From Takakia lepidozioides (lineage: Eukaryota > Streptophyta > Takakiopsida > Takakiales > Takakiaceae), in contig CM060734.1 in the NCBI GenBank assembly GCA_030704615.1, positions 37,030,042 to 37,094,041 on the forward strand: a stretch of DNA of 64,000 nucleotides, given 5' to 3'. A model generated the notes under the pieces. The model was not told where the DNA came from. It saw nothing but the letters and a program-made list of their open reading frames with translations, and did not search any database. Position 1 is the first letter of the stretch, and each line of letters starts with the position of its first letter. Below, one piece after another: positions 13,158 to 23,380 of this stretch. The position numbers were made by a program, and so were the translations under genes.

Positions 13158-13634
13158 ATGAGAGACGACGAGCGGAGCTGGTGGGATAGGGGGCAGACAG
13201 GGACTCAAACCCTGGAATCGGGGCATGAAGATGTGGTGTACGATGTGGCCATCGACTACTATGGGAAGCGGCTGGCCACCTTCACGATGGACAACCGCAG
13301 TCGCAAGGTGGGTTTTTTCTCAATGTATGATGTAGTTTGTCCATCCTGCAAATGTGGGCTCTTGGCGACTGTTAGTACCATGATTTGGTATTCTTCCTGT
13401 TGTTTACAAGGTTCTTCGGAGAGTCAGCTTGGTCTTAGTAGGTCGTGTTTCAATCTCTGCTCGCTCAGCTGCACTGTGGTCGTCTTGTTTGGTTGTAGGT
13501 GGGATGACTCAGTTTTTGGAGCTTGTGTTGATATTTTCGAGGATAAACTGGATACAAGCACTCACAAACAGGAATATCATATGATGTGCAAATATGTCGA
13601 TCAAGTGCTTTCAGTTTTCACCTCCTGTCTTTGA
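13158..13634 (+). CDS. Chimeric ORF: SEC13 first exon fused to an OSB-like segment (in transposon)
   Basis: A 158-codon frame from ATG 13158. Residues 18-43 read TLESGHEDVVYDVAIDYYGK then RLATFT, the N-terminal WD40 blade of SEC13 (COPII coat / nuclear pore subunit; family consensus GHxDxVHDVxxDYYGKR). SEC13 homology then stops. MDNRSRKVGFFSMYDVV resembles the DNRNxKV part of the OSB 'PDF' motif as seen at 25310-25395. The rest (cysteine-rich, no domain recognised) may be translated intron. An inverted copy of the same fusion is open for 170 codons at 25484-25996. Only one of about six WD40 blades is present, so it cannot act as SEC13. Expression is unknown. Confidence 0.6.
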   Translation: MRDDERSWWDRGQTGTQTLESGHEDVVYDVAIDYYGKRLATFTMDNRSRKVGFFSMYDVVCPSCKCGLLATVSTMIWYSSCCLQGSSESQLGLSRSCFNLCSLSCTVVVLFGCRWDDSVFGACVDIFEDKLDTSTHKQEYHMMCKYVDQVLSVFTSCL

Positions 13635-14799
13635 TTGTCTGGTTCGAAGTGGCCACTCAAATATTGATGAACTTCAGGTAGGGAAATGAAATGAAATGAA
13701 ACGAAATGGTACTTTCTAACGTCCACGGAAAGCTCAGTCGAAGAGAGTCGGTTTTGTCAGCGCTTGGGGTGGGAGATAAATGGGCTCCGACAGCTCGAAG
13801 TCCAGCTCCGGACCTTCTGATGCTTTGATACCCAAGGTCAGCTGTTCAACGAGATTGTCTGCTCCACACTCTCTCTCTCTTTTCTCTTGAATACAACTGA
13901 TTGATGGGCTTTTCCTGTTATTCTATTTTGTCATGTAGGACCTGTGGTCCATGTGGACTCATCCAGTTTGTTTTTTTTCTCTCCATGCAGCGATTCTGGT
14001 CTGGTTTCTGCTTTACTGTTGGACTTTCATGGATGTTATAAAGCTTATCATGGTTTTGGTTTGCCAGCTTTCTATACTGTTATTCTAATATGTAGACCTC
14101 CATGGCCAACATGATGATCAATTATTCTTATCAGATTAGCACTGAGCAGCTGCGACTGTTTGTTTCAAGCCGCGTGCGATAACTCATAGAAAGAGATTCT
14201 CAACTTGGATGGTGTTTGAAGTGCCTTACAAAGTTTTGCTGGTGCTTTGTATACAGTGGTACGTGAACTTGGACACCCAATGTTCCAAGTCCTTCTTCAG
14301 CAAACAAATACGGTAAGGAGTCAGATCTTCACTTTGATCTATGTAATGTAATGTCTGCCTTCTTTTGGACATGCATAGGCAAACATGTAGTCCGTATTCT
14401 ATAACACTCTGGTATGGCACAGTCCTACGGTGTATGCTTTGAAATTATTCTATGTTTTCTCTATCATATGTGCTTTGGCAAGACATGGATGAATGTGGAC
14501 AATTCTTGATATTTGAAGAGACAGAAAGAAAGTGTGAAGATGAAATGTAGTCGACATGATGTAATTAGGTGCCCTCCTTTGCTGATGATGTTGGTCTACA
14601 TGTGGGTATGTGAATGTACATGGGCGTGGAACAGTGGTCACAGGGTGTGTGAACAGGGGATAATTAAGGTTGGCGAGGGAGTTGAAGTGGTTGGGCTTCG
14701 CACGGTAACAATCTTCCTTGCACAAAAACCTGGGCCCATATAACTTTCCTTGCTTTGACAATGTCAGTATAGGGATTTGCTGTGTGATTCACTTCAGTT

Positions 14800-14875
14800 G
14801 GGTCATGACACAAGGTCAAGGACAATGTGGTGAGGGCATCTTCTTCTTCGCCCTATTTCAGCCTGTTTTGCCCTC
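14800..14875 (-). pseudogene. OSB-associated segment, inverted copy of 25430-25500
   Basis: GTCATGACACAAGGTCAAGG and following bases to about 14868 are the reverse complement of 25430-25500, a segment directly downstream of the OSB remnants there. It joins PPR sequence at about 14872, a fusion point between two captured genes. Confidence 0.65.
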
Positions 14876-15258
14876 GCATTTGACATACATGTACACCAAG
14901 GGAATGTTCAGAATGACATCAGGTACAATGCCAGCTTTGATGATGTCACCATGAACCTCTTGGCCCCTTCCCAGGGCTTCTAGGCTCGCATTGCATATTA
15001 CAAACACAAATGAACATGACCTGATCTGGCTTCATCATTTCCCACATCATTTGCTCTTAGGTAATTTCCAAAGCCTTAATCCCACACCCATGCTACACAT
15101 ACCTTGCAATCATGGCACTCCACAACACCACATCTCATTTAGCCATGTTGTCGAACTCTCCCTTCGCATCAGGCTTACTGCACCCACATTTGGCATACAT
15201 GTCCACCATGGCAGTGTTCAGAATGACAACTAGTACAATTTCAGCTTTGACGATGGCA
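14873..15258 (-). pseudogene. PPR fragment captured in the CACTA element
   Basis: On the minus strand this reads as just over one P-L-S block of the same PPR family: NTAMVDMYAKCGC, a P motif with internal stops, EQMMWEMMKPDQVMF, SLEALGRGQEVHGDII, KAGIVPDVILN. Stops and small frameshifts make it non-functional. It is closest to the repeated blocks of the gene at 43181-46009, which is either the donor or a close relative of it. Confidence 0.85.
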
Positions 15259-15394
15259 CATGGCCAAGAGTTATCCCAATATCCCGCTACCAATGAGTTC
15301 AATGCATATCCTTGTCACATTGGCAATATCATGTCAAAGTCACTCCCAACTAGATTCACTCAACAGCTAACTTGCAGAATTCAACATGAAAATT

Positions 15395-15620
15395 GAGGGC
15401 CGATTATGATAAGAAGGGAAAACAGGGTGAAATGTGTTGAAGAAGGTGCCTTCATTAGCAGTGCCTGATTTTATCAATTGTGTCGCTGCAGCTGCGGCTT
15501 CCAGTTGATCATCTACCCATGCAGGTTTCTTGTATCTATCCTTCCACAGGGAATCATAGGTAATGTGGAGCTTGAAATCCGGCCCTCTTGGATGAATCTG
15601 GACTCACACTCTATCCCTGC
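15395..15620 (-). pseudogene. OSB (organellar ssDNA-binding) 'PDF' motif fragment
   Basis: The minus strand encodes a stretch containing ITYDSLWKD and KKPAWVDDQLEA, the second half of the PDF motif of plant OSB proteins (family form: PDFKHK...ALWxDxxxxPPWVxxQL). OSB proteins bind single-stranded DNA in mitochondria and plastids. Copies of the same piece lie inverted at 16170-16325 and direct at 20570-20810. No complete gene is present. Confidence 0.65.
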
Positions 15621-15904
15621 TCTTTCAGCTATCTATGCCTCTACACAAAATCATGCATACATCTTTGTCTTCTTGCTAGCAGCTGACAATGACAGCCTAG
15701 AATTGTTCCAGCAAACACCCCCAACCCTACTTATCAACGAGCAACGAGCTAACTTATAGAATTCAATATGCATCTCAGGGCCAAGTCTAGTGTAAGTTTG
15801 GGTACAACTACAATGATACAAATGGCATGCAGTTTGATAATATGGCTGATTGAGATGTGGTATCAGCCTAGCCCATAATTGCACTTAACTAGAATAGGCA
15901 ATGA

Positions 15905-16160
15905 GTGAAGACGGGGTTCGTGGTGACATCGTCCAAGCTGGAATTGAATTGATGTCGTGGGATGGGGCTTTGGAGACCTGAAAGCACATGATGGGGGAAG
16001 GGGTGAAGCTCGACCACATCATGTTTGTGTGCATTTGCAGTGCGTGTGCAAGCTTGGCAGCCCTGGAAAGCACATGCAAAGAGGTACATGGTTGCATCGC
16101 CAAAGCTGGAATTGTACCAGATGTGATTCTGAACAATACCCTCGTGGGCATGGATAGCTG
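15905..16160 (+). pseudogene. PPR fragment captured in the CACTA element, sense orientation
   Basis: Reads HMMGEGVKLDHIMFVCICSA, then ACASLAALE, EVHGCIAKAGIVPDVILNNT and LVGMDS followed by TGA. That is the L motif and part of the S motif of the PPR family. It is opposite in orientation to the fragment at 14873-15258, and the S motif is cut off at 16160, where OSB sequence begins. Confidence 0.85.
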
Positions 16161-16169
16161 AAGGAGCAG

Positions 16170-16325
16170 TGATAGAGTGTGGGTGCAGATTCATCCAAGA
16201 GGGCCGGATTTTCAAGCTCCAGATTACCTATGATTCATTGTGGAAGGATAGCTAGAAGAAACCTACATGGGTAGATGGTCAATTGGAAGCCGCAGTAGCA
16301 ACGGCACAATTGATAAAATTAGGCA
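16170..16325 (+). pseudogene. OSB 'PDF' motif fragment, + orientation
   Basis: Contains KLQITYDSLWKDS, a stop, then KKPTWVDGQLEA, an inverted relative of 15395-15620. The in-frame TAG and absence of the rest of the protein mark it as a captured remnant. Confidence 0.65.
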
Positions 16326-16339
16326 CTACTAATGAAGGT

Positions 16340-16565
16340 AGTGGATTGCTGAAGTTCGAGAGATGTCAGTGTATGCATCTTCTGCTCAGGCATTTGGAAG
16401 TCTACATAGACTTTGCAGCTTTGTGCATTTTTGTAGCAGCACCGGATTAGATTATTGAACAGATCTTTGAACATGAAGTCACGTTGTATTTGAATCGATG
16501 TTCCAATTTCAAATGTGCTTTCATGTTTCAATGGTATTTTTGTGTGCTTTCAATGGTGCTTTCAT
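16340..16565. repeat. Element-internal repeat, inverted copy at 19840-20045
   Basis: The stretch with GCATCTTCTGCTCAGGCATT through CTTTCATGTTTCAATGG is the reverse complement of 19840-20045 with few differences. It links the complete CACTA element to the rearranged one. Confidence 0.85.
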
Positions 16566-17118
16566 GTTTCAATGTTGCTAGAGTTAGGCCCATGACTACG
16601 GTCATGTACACAACTACCTCCCATCCATAGAGCCTCCGCCACATGCCACTTTCATCCCTCATGTTCGCCCATACTTGTGCCACGTGCAGTATCTAGAGTG
16701 CGCCATGGAAGTCATATGTTCCAGTCATAACGACCACCCCCATCCTGCATAATTTGACTCCACGTATCATGTCATGTCTTCTCCATGTGTTGTCCTGGGT
16801 TAATCTGCGGAAGTCGTATATGCCAGTCGTAAAGACCATGTCGCCTTCCTTTTGACGTGACACGTGGCATATCCCTTCCGTTCCACGTGAAGCTGACATG
16901 GATTCGCAGTCATTTACTGTGGTCTTATCAATGACTATGATTAGGCATCCCCGTTGTCACGTCAACAATGAGCTCTACGACTGGCAGATACGAGTCTATG
17001 GCGCTTACGACTCATTTGTCACAACTGACTGGGTTTATCTGACTGGGCAGTCATGCAGTCATAAAAGGCTGATACGACTGGAAAATAGCAGACGTAAAAA
17101 CCGGGATCTGTTGTAGTG

Positions 17119-17121
17119 ATA
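17119..17121. repeat. Target-site duplication ATA, right copy
   Basis: ATA immediately after the TAGTG terminus at 17118, matching 12113-12115. Confidence 0.8.
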
Positions 17122-17560
17122 CTTTTCGTAGGACTTGTGGTCCCTATGACCTGTAGTATCCCGTCCTCCACTGGTACGTTTGCGTCTTGCATTCTACTAA
17201 TACCAATAAATCTACCGGCTTTGCTGCTGAACACTTTCCGGCCTACAAGTTTTGGTATCTCACAGGTGAGTCTCTCAGTGTAAGATCTGAGCATATTGAC
17301 TCTGACAGGGTATTTCAAGTATCACACATCGTCCTTATAATTCCATTTGGAGTTGCGGTCATGCTTCTTTTTACTACAACAGGACGGTGATTCATAATCT
17401 GTATGTGAGTGTTTATGACGTCGCTGGTAGGGCAATCCACTAGCTTCTGATGGGATTCGGCACCACAGTGAGTAAGGTCCAGTCGTGGATTCTTCAAAAT
17501 CCCTTCGCTAAACGACATGCACAAAACAATAGACAGTGTAAGGTTACCATTGTGCACAAA
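17119..17560 (-). CDS. Unrecognised coding frame interrupted by the CACTA element
   Basis: The minus strand shows continuous coding-like sequence in two overlapping frames: ILKNPRLDLTHCGAESHQKL, MNHRPVVVKRSMTATPNGII, then VNMLRSYTERLTCEIPKL, VGRKVFSSKAGRFIGISR and GILQVIGTTSPTKS. It stops abruptly at 17119, exactly where the CACTA terminus begins, and may resume on the far side below 12113. I do not recognise the family. It could be a host gene or an older transposon protein. Confidence 0.4.
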
Positions 17561-18294
17561 GATACTGATAATAAGCTCGATAAGACTTCATAGAAAGTTG
17601 GAAACACATCTTACCGTAGAACAAGTCGTGTAAGAAGATTTAGAAGCTGGAAATCAGAATCATCGACCATACACAACTCCGATACTGCCCGTATGAAGAA
17701 GTTGCGGTTGCAAAAATACGAGAACCTTAAATTGCATCCCATGGGGCTATTAGATTGACATTTAGGCTGAGCTAACATCATAATGTCTTCTTCCCTGGTC
17801 AGAACATCGCTCTTTTTACGAATCTTCCAAAACCAGCTTTGGATGACTACCTTATAGCCTCATCACCCGCTAGTTTGACCTTTGAGTAGTGCACATCTTG
17901 AAAGAGGTTAAACTTCACTTCAGGAATACCAATATGAACTATTCTTTGTGCCTGGCAAGCCCAAATGAGGCGTCCAATAGCTCGGACAAGTCCTTGGATA
18001 CTATTCTTGAGTCAAATGCATTTTAATGAGCCCACAACTCAATATGTTTGCGCCGTCGGTAGCCTCCGGTGTTCACACTGTCCACCTCATATTCATCCAG
18101 TTCTGTAAATTAAGAGTTCTCAGGCTTGGCTGGTGCATGAGAGTCATTGCCAACTTCCAAGAACATCAAAAGCTGCGTGCTGCTGTGTTTAGACTTGTTG
18201 TGGATTTCTAGGGTTCCATGTTTCTTTTCGGGTGCTGTTGCGTTTGCGTGCCGCTATGTTTTAGACTTGCTGTGTTTAGAGGCCTTGCTAAGTT

Positions 18295-18600
18295 TTGTGG
18301 AGAGGTTTTATGGAGGTGGACCGTATGGCTGTTGTTGTGCCAAATCATGCATGGAGGACGGGAAAACACGTTTTCAGTCTCGACGATTCTCCAGTCAAGC
18401 TGTCCTGGGAGGAGGTCCAGGAATCTTTATCAGATGCAGATATCATGTATCGCATGAACGACATACCTTTGGTGACAACAGAGTTTCCTGCTTTGTTAAG
18501 TGAGGAGGCGATACTCAAGATAAAGAAGCCCGGAAGCGGTTCAAAGATGTTTCATAAAATGGATGTAGGGGTTCGTGACTTCATCGTCGACATCATTCAC
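18295..18600 (+). CDS. Unrecognised plus-strand ORF fragment
   Basis: A 149-codon frame (18295-18744) whose first two thirds look coding: MAVVVPNHAWRTGK, HVFSLDDSPVKLSWEEVQES, LSDADIMYRMNDIPLV, EEAILKIKKPGSGS. The composition (acidic, amphipathic) and the surrounding repeats would fit a retroelement gag-like protein, but no zinc knuckle or other diagnostic motif is visible. Confidence 0.35.
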
Positions 18601-19146
18601 AAAGTCGTCTGCCGGTGGAGCGTACTTACACTCAACATGATAGTCATTTACGTCATCGTCAGATTCGGTATCCTTAGCACAAGAAGAATGAAGAATATAT
18701 GGATGTACAGTGAGATCGATGCTTGTATTGACTGGAAAATCTGATTTGTCCATGGACGTCTCACGGTAAATACCAATCTCTTGAGAAACATGCAGTAAGT
18801 CGAAGGTAGAAGCATAATGATCTTGTGAATATCTTCCTGAAGTAACTGAATGAGCAACATGAGATGAAGATGCTTGAATTGACAAACAAGTTGCAGACTT
18901 AGCAGACGCAAGCAAATCGCTCTGAAGAGGTGATGCTGCACTCAACAAATGAGCCTTACAGGGATGAGACGACGCATGAGCAAGAGAAGAGCACTGCACA
19001 ACAATGCTTGGAGTAGGTGGCTCCAAATTTCGAGATGCATCGTGAGGCTGAGAAGCTATATGTAAATTTCCACACAATTTCTTCGCGGAAGGACCTTCCA
19101 AACCCTCGACAACAGCCATCATGCTAAAATTGACACGAATCTTCAC
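18541..19146 (-). CDS. Hypothetical 201-aa ORF
   Basis: Open from ATG at 19146 to a stop at 18541 on the minus strand. It is Ser/Ala/His-rich in the middle and ends in an acidic Asp-rich segment (TESDDDVNDYH, DDFVNDVDDE). No domain was recognised. It could be a first exon of the minus-strand unit that continues at 17560-17119. It overlaps the plus-strand frame 18295-18600, so at most one of the two is likely real there. Confidence 0.35.
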   Translation of the reverse strand: MKIRVNFSMMAVVEGLEGPSAKKLCGNLHIASQPHDASRNLEPPTPSIVVQCSSLAHASSHPCKAHLLSAASPLQSDLLASAKSATCLSIQASSSHVAHSVTSGRYSQDHYASTFDLLHVSQEIGIYRETSMDKSDFPVNTSIDLTVHPYILHSSCAKDTESDDDVNDYHVECKYAPPADDFVNDVDDEVTNPYIHFMKHL

Positions 19147-19439
19147 TATAAATCATGATGATGGAGCGTCGAAATGTGCAACAAATAACAATGACAGAAT
19201 GGTCAATGGTCGTTCGCTCTAACAAGCTAGCACGACGATGTGACGTAGTTGGACAGAACTTGGAAAGATAAAGATGACGGAAAGAAATAGGGGAAAATTC
19301 TCGGGCAATTCTTTACGTAGAAGAAGGCCCCCCGTTTGGGCCTTCCGCCATTTTCAAGACATGGCCTCAACTACCGCCCTCGTCTACGGCCCTCAAATGG
19401 AGGAAGGCCCTCCACTCAGGCCCTTCTCCTATACATATA

Positions 19440-19540
19440 ATGATTATCTCAATATGTTTTGTGTGAGCATAAAATGATGGATTCTTTGAGATAGTAATAC
19501 ACCCTTGGTTGTCATCATATATAACCATGGTATCCTCTAA
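19440..19540 (-). pseudogene. Copia-type RNase H fragment
   Basis: The minus strand reads MVIYDDNQGCITISKNPSF then YAHTKHIEI, the characteristic Ty1/Copia RNase H segment (DNQSA...KNPxxHxRTKHIE). It is about 33 residues, truncated on both sides. Orientation matches the Copia element at 27186-30168, but the intervening reverse transcriptase is missing. Confidence 0.8.
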
Positions 19541-19564
19541 ATGACCAATAATTGTTTACAAAAG

Positions 19565-19645
19565 TTATTTGAGCAGAAATCACTAGCACAAGAAGCACCT
19601 TGATTTAGGAATGATAAAAGAGAATGTATTAGTTGTCCCCCTCAA
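19565..19645 (-). repeat. Copia LTR-like segment preceded by a purine tract
   Basis: About 75 bases match 30095-30168 closely (shared CACAAGAAGCACCTTGA and AATGTATTAGTTGT). Read on the minus strand, the segment is preceded by GAGGGGGA, a plausible polypurine tract, so it may be the start of a 3' LTR. Its position next to an RNase H fragment does not fit a simple intact element. Confidence 0.5.
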
Positions 19646-19839
19646 ACTCATCATTCTCTCTGATTTTTTCATGCAGCTCTCTGGCAGACCCTGTTGCATT
19701 CACGCCAGAAAGCACCCCTGAATGGATGAATGAATGATTAGGATGAATTAGGATGAATGTGCTCGAATTTAGGGTTGCTAGGTTGCAATGTTAAGTATGA
19801 GGATAATAAGTAGTAAAACATTTAACTAAAGCACCATTG

Positions 19840-20045
19840 AAAGCATACGAGAATACCATTGAAACATAAAAGCACATTTGAAATTGGAACATCGATTCAA
19901 ATACAATGTGACTTAATGTTCAGAGATCCGTTCCATAATCTAATCCGGTGCTGCTACAAAAATGCACAAAGTTGCAAAGTCTAAGTAGACTTCCAAATGC
20001 CTGAGGAGAAGATGCATACACTGGCTTGGCCGGACTTGGTCACCC
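19840..20045. repeat. Inverted copy of 16340-16565
   Basis: Reverse complement of the element-internal repeat in the first CACTA copy, including TTGAAATTGGAACATCGATT. Confidence 0.85.
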
Positions 20046-20284
20046 ACCTTCAATTGCCATCCAGCCCGAAAACGGCAGAAGATACATGAGCAAGCTTTCA
20101 GGCAATATAGCAACAACAACATTGACATATGTGAAACAAACTAACATCGCTAAGAATGTCTAAGCACCATTACACAAACTTGATGTGTGCAAAATGAAAA
20201 ATTGCAGGTAGGGAACCCTTACCCCATTCTGGCAGTCAAGGACTGGAGGTTTGGGAGTTGTCTTGTGACAGGTAACGCGGGTTG

Positions 20285-20420
20285 GAAGCATCGCACTCCA
20301 CGACACCACATCTCATTCAGCCATAGGGTTGAACACTCCTTTGCATCCTCGATGCACCCACATTTGGCATACATGTCCACCAAGGTAGTATTCAGAATGA
20401 CATCTGGTAATTGACGGGCA
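20285..20420 (-). pseudogene. PPR fragment (S motif)
   Basis: The minus strand reads LPDVILNTTLVDMYAKCGCI then EDAKECSTLWLNEMWCRGV, an S motif and the start of a P motif with a short frame change, joined on one side directly to OSB sequence (about 20420). Same PPR family as 43181-46009. Confidence 0.8.
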
Positions 20421-21240
20421 TACACCTTTTTGCCTTGGTTGTCCCACCGTTGACTGGGGTCAGAAAAGTATTCATTCCACAGCTTCTCCTCATCTCTATT
20501 ACCTGTTTTTGGATACTTTCATGTTGTCACATTGGCAGTATCATGTCAAAGTCACTCCAAACTAGATTTACTCAACCAGCTAACTTGCAGAATTCAACAT
20601 GGAAATTTAGGGGCGGTTCTAATAAGAGGGAAAAACAGGGTCTCATGTGTTGAAGAATAGCAGTGCCTGATTTTATCAATTGTGCCGCTGGTGCTACGGC
20701 TTCTAGTTGACCATCTACCCATGCAGGTTTCTTGTAGCTATCCTTCCATAGGGAATCATAGGTAATCTGGAGCTTGAAATCTGGCCATCTTGGATGATCT
20801 GGACCCACACTCTATCCCTGCTCCTTCACCTATCCATGCCTTTGCACAGATCATGCATACATCCTTGCATTGTTGTTAGCAGCTGACACTGACAGCCTAG
20901 ATTGTTCCAGCAAACACCCAACTCAACTTATCACACCAGTTCATATCCTCAATTGCATCTGCTATTATCTGTAATCCAACAGGCATTTACCTTTTTGCCT
21001 CGGTTGTCCCACCATTGACTGGGTCAAAAAAATATTCATCCCACAACTTCTCCTCGTCTTTGTTACTTGTTCTGGATACTTTCCTGTTGTCACACTGGCA
21101 GTATCAAACTATCAAAGATTCACTCAACCAGCTAACTTACAGAAGTCAACATAAAAATTTAGGGCCGTAAAACAGGGTGAAACGTGTTGAAGAAGGTGCC
21201 TTGATTAGCAGTGCTTATCAATTGTGCTAGTGCTGTTGTG
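20420..21240 (-). pseudogene. Duplicated OSB-like gene fragments
   Basis: Three minus-strand pieces of the OSB 'PDF' motif. 20430-20505 reads EEKLWNEYFSDPSQRWDNQG then KKVYAR (family form WxxFFxDPxxWWDNR). 20570-20810 reads PRWPDFKLQITYDSLWKD and KKPAWVDGQLEAVA. 20985-21075 repeats the first half (EEKLWDEYFFDP) with one base lost before the WWDNR equivalent. The 20420-20690 and 20978-21230 blocks are diverged copies of each other. OSB proteins bind organellar single-stranded DNA; none of these pieces retains an OB fold or transit peptide. Confidence 0.7.
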
Positions 21241-21955
21241 GGAACTCCAGTTGACATAGCACAGTGGCATACTACATATCATATCTGAATTGCCCTTTGT
21301 GGATTCTAGTGAAAGACTATTCATGGCAGACATGATCTTCCTATCGATGGAATGTGAACTGACACTTGAACAGACTATGACTCTGACCTCATCGACAAAC
21401 TATCCATGCAACTTGACCTATGGGAAGTCAAAGGCGTTTCCCTAATCAACATAAACTTTGGTGCTGCACATACGTCTGCAATTATTGGAAGGGATGGCTT
21501 GCCCTCTGGGTCGTCCAGGTACTGCCACTTCATATCATCTCCAGATGGTTAAGCTGTTGAACTGAGTAAAGAAAAAATGGCCATCTGGGACGAAGTTATT
21601 CCCTGGTAGATATGCTATTTCAGATGTTAAAACTACTAATTTGACTCCGGTTTCAAAGGGCAAACCAACAGCAAAGAAGCTAAGACTGGACATTAGATAA
21701 TATCCCAAGCAAGCACTGGTTAGCAACAGGCTGCCTGTGCATGCCAGCTACTAATCCAAGGTGGGTAATGAATGAAAACCAGTAGATAAGGGTGTATGAG
21801 CAGCTTGGTCATGTATTACCAAAATCCACACAACATGCCCACCTTAAGAAAGACTGCACAATCCTCATGAATGAAAGGAAAAGAAATTATGAGACTAACA
21901 AATCTGCCATGGCCAAGACAACCATGCACAGGAACAAAAGTAGGATCCATACCCG
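21240..21955. other. Captured or unique DNA of unknown origin within the element
   Basis: Short open stretches on both strands (for example minus 21400-21540 with MKWQYLDDPEGKPSLPII) look coding but were not assigned to a family. They probably belong to another captured gene. Confidence 0.35.
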
Positions 21956-22153
21956 TGCAGAGTTGTGGATGCAAGCATGATCAGGCTCAAGATCATCTTT
22001 GGTAGCTATGAACAGACAAGGCACCTCAAACCCATTGGTCTCCCCATGTGCTGCCACATTATCCAATAACTCTGCAACATGCTTCCATGATGCCTCATCC
22101 GAGCTGCCATGCCATACCATCCAGGAACATTTCCTCTCAGCCCATTTATCCAC
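21955..22153 (-). pseudogene. MIRO (mitochondrial Rho GTPase) gene fragment
   Basis: The minus strand reads SSDEASWKHVAELLDNVA, AHGETNGFEVPCLFIATKDD and LEPDHACIHNSARV. This matches the C-terminal GTPase domain of plant MIRO proteins (family form YDSSDExSWKRATELLxxVA...GYEVPCLIVxAKDDLD), including the NKxD-equivalent AKDD written here as TKDD. MIRO is an outer-mitochondrial-membrane GTPase for organelle movement. Only about 65 residues remain, with no EF hands, first GTPase domain or membrane anchor. It lies among other captured fragments. Confidence 0.8.
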
Positions 22154-22879
22154 ATGTATTAGCCCTCGCTCTCTTTCTGCTAGAGGAGCAGTCTGAAATC
22201 AACCTCACAATTCCTAAATAGTGGACATAAATCCACATTCAATTCCCATGGCAATTTGGGTCTAGTCTCATATATCCTGGTGGACTAAAACCTCGCAGTC
22301 AGCTCTAGGGGTGTTATTGGGAATAGAGCCTTAAATGGTACATCAGAGATGCAAAGAGCCGGTCAAAGGCATTGATTCATGCTACAAGCAGGCCATTTAG
22401 CAGGGGATTATTTGTTGGCATAGTACCAAAGATACAATTGACAGAAGGACACCTCTGGCCTAAGTTCAAAGGAAACAAAATTATCATTTGCCACCAGCTG
22501 AGAACCAACTCACAAATAAGGGAGGAGTTGGGGGTCACGCCATGGCTGAAGCCCAAATGATAGGCACGTGGGAAGGTCACAACATACTCACCAGCATTTT
22601 GCACAAGCCTGCCACCAACAGATGATAAGCAAAGCCCACAGCAAGGTTGCAAAGAGTCGGTGGCTCACCAATCATTGACATAGAAGGAAAACTGAGTTTG
22701 GGCCGGGGAGGGAGCGGCGAGATCATTGAAGCATCACCTATAAAGAACCAAAGACTTGTTGCAATCCTAAATCCGCCAGCTCATGCATGACAAAGATACC
22801 AAGACATTCTCATCAAAACAATCAAAAGAAGAAAAATTACCTTCCTCAAATTGAGAAAGAGGGATGTATAAACCAGTGT

Positions 22880-23100
22880 TGGGCGGGTAACCGGACTGAT
22901 CCCGATTAACCGGTGGGTCAGGTTCTGGTTAATAAGAACCTAACCGGAACCGGAACCAGTTTGGAGAACCGGAACCGGAACCGGAACCCGGTCCCAGATT
23001 TGGGCTTTCATGGAACCAGACCCGCCGGTTCCTAGTGGGGTCAGGAACTGCCACTAACCGGAACCGGGAACAGGGGGCGGTTCGGTTCCGGTTCACGCAG
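22880..23100. repeat. Degenerate (GGAACC)n array
   Basis: Many overlapping AACCGGAACCGG and GGTTCCGG units in both phases. A second block with the same unit lies at 23595-23770. Both lie in the last retained intron of the JmjC remnant. Confidence 0.85.
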
Positions 23101-23124
23101 TTATGGTATGTCCTTAATTAATGC

Positions 23125-23380
23125 GGGCCCGCCAGCCACATCAAGTCGGCCCTGCTGCTGGTTGGGTATTTGTGCTTGCCTGGGTGATCCTGGGTTCAAT
23201 TCAATCCCTCAACATGTGATCCTTCAACATGTGCCTTCCGCTGTCCATTGGCGGCCCCGCCAGCCACATCAAGTCGGCCCTGCTGCTGGTTGGGTATTTG
23301 TGCTTGCCTGGGTGATCCTGGGTTCAATTCAATCCCTCAACATGTGATCCTTCAACATGTGCCTTCCGCTGTCCATTGGC
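23125..23380. repeat. 128-bp tandem duplication
   Basis: GCCAGCCACATCAAGTCGGC begins at 23131 and again at 23259. The two 128-base units are almost identical. Each contains GGGTTCAATTCAATCCC, which loosely resembles a pol III B box. Confidence 0.9.

Larger units (their letters stand above)
12116..17118. mobile_element. CACTA-type (En/Spm) non-autonomous transposon carrying host gene fragments
   Basis: The left terminus is CACTACAACAGAT and the right terminus its complement ATCTGTTGTAGTG. The similarity extends inward over roughly 45 bases (shared TTNACGTCTGCYA and CCAGTCGTA). A 3-bp ATA duplication flanks it. Subterminal DNA (12180-12420 and 16690-17100) is full of short motifs such as TATGCCAGTCGTA in both orientations, as in CACTA transposase-binding regions. 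The 5,003-bp interior has no transposase-like frame. It carries a SEC13-OSB chimera (13158-13634, +), PPR fragments (14873-15258, -; 15905-16160, +) and OSB fragments (15395-15620, -; 16170-16325, +). It is therefore a Pack-type element dependent on transposase supplied elsewhere. Confidence 0.88.

Noticed and set aside
23125-23380. tRNA-like sequence (GGGTTCAATTCAATCCC) in the 128-bp duplication
   Set aside because: The T-stem does not pair properly and no acceptor or anticodon stem can be drawn.
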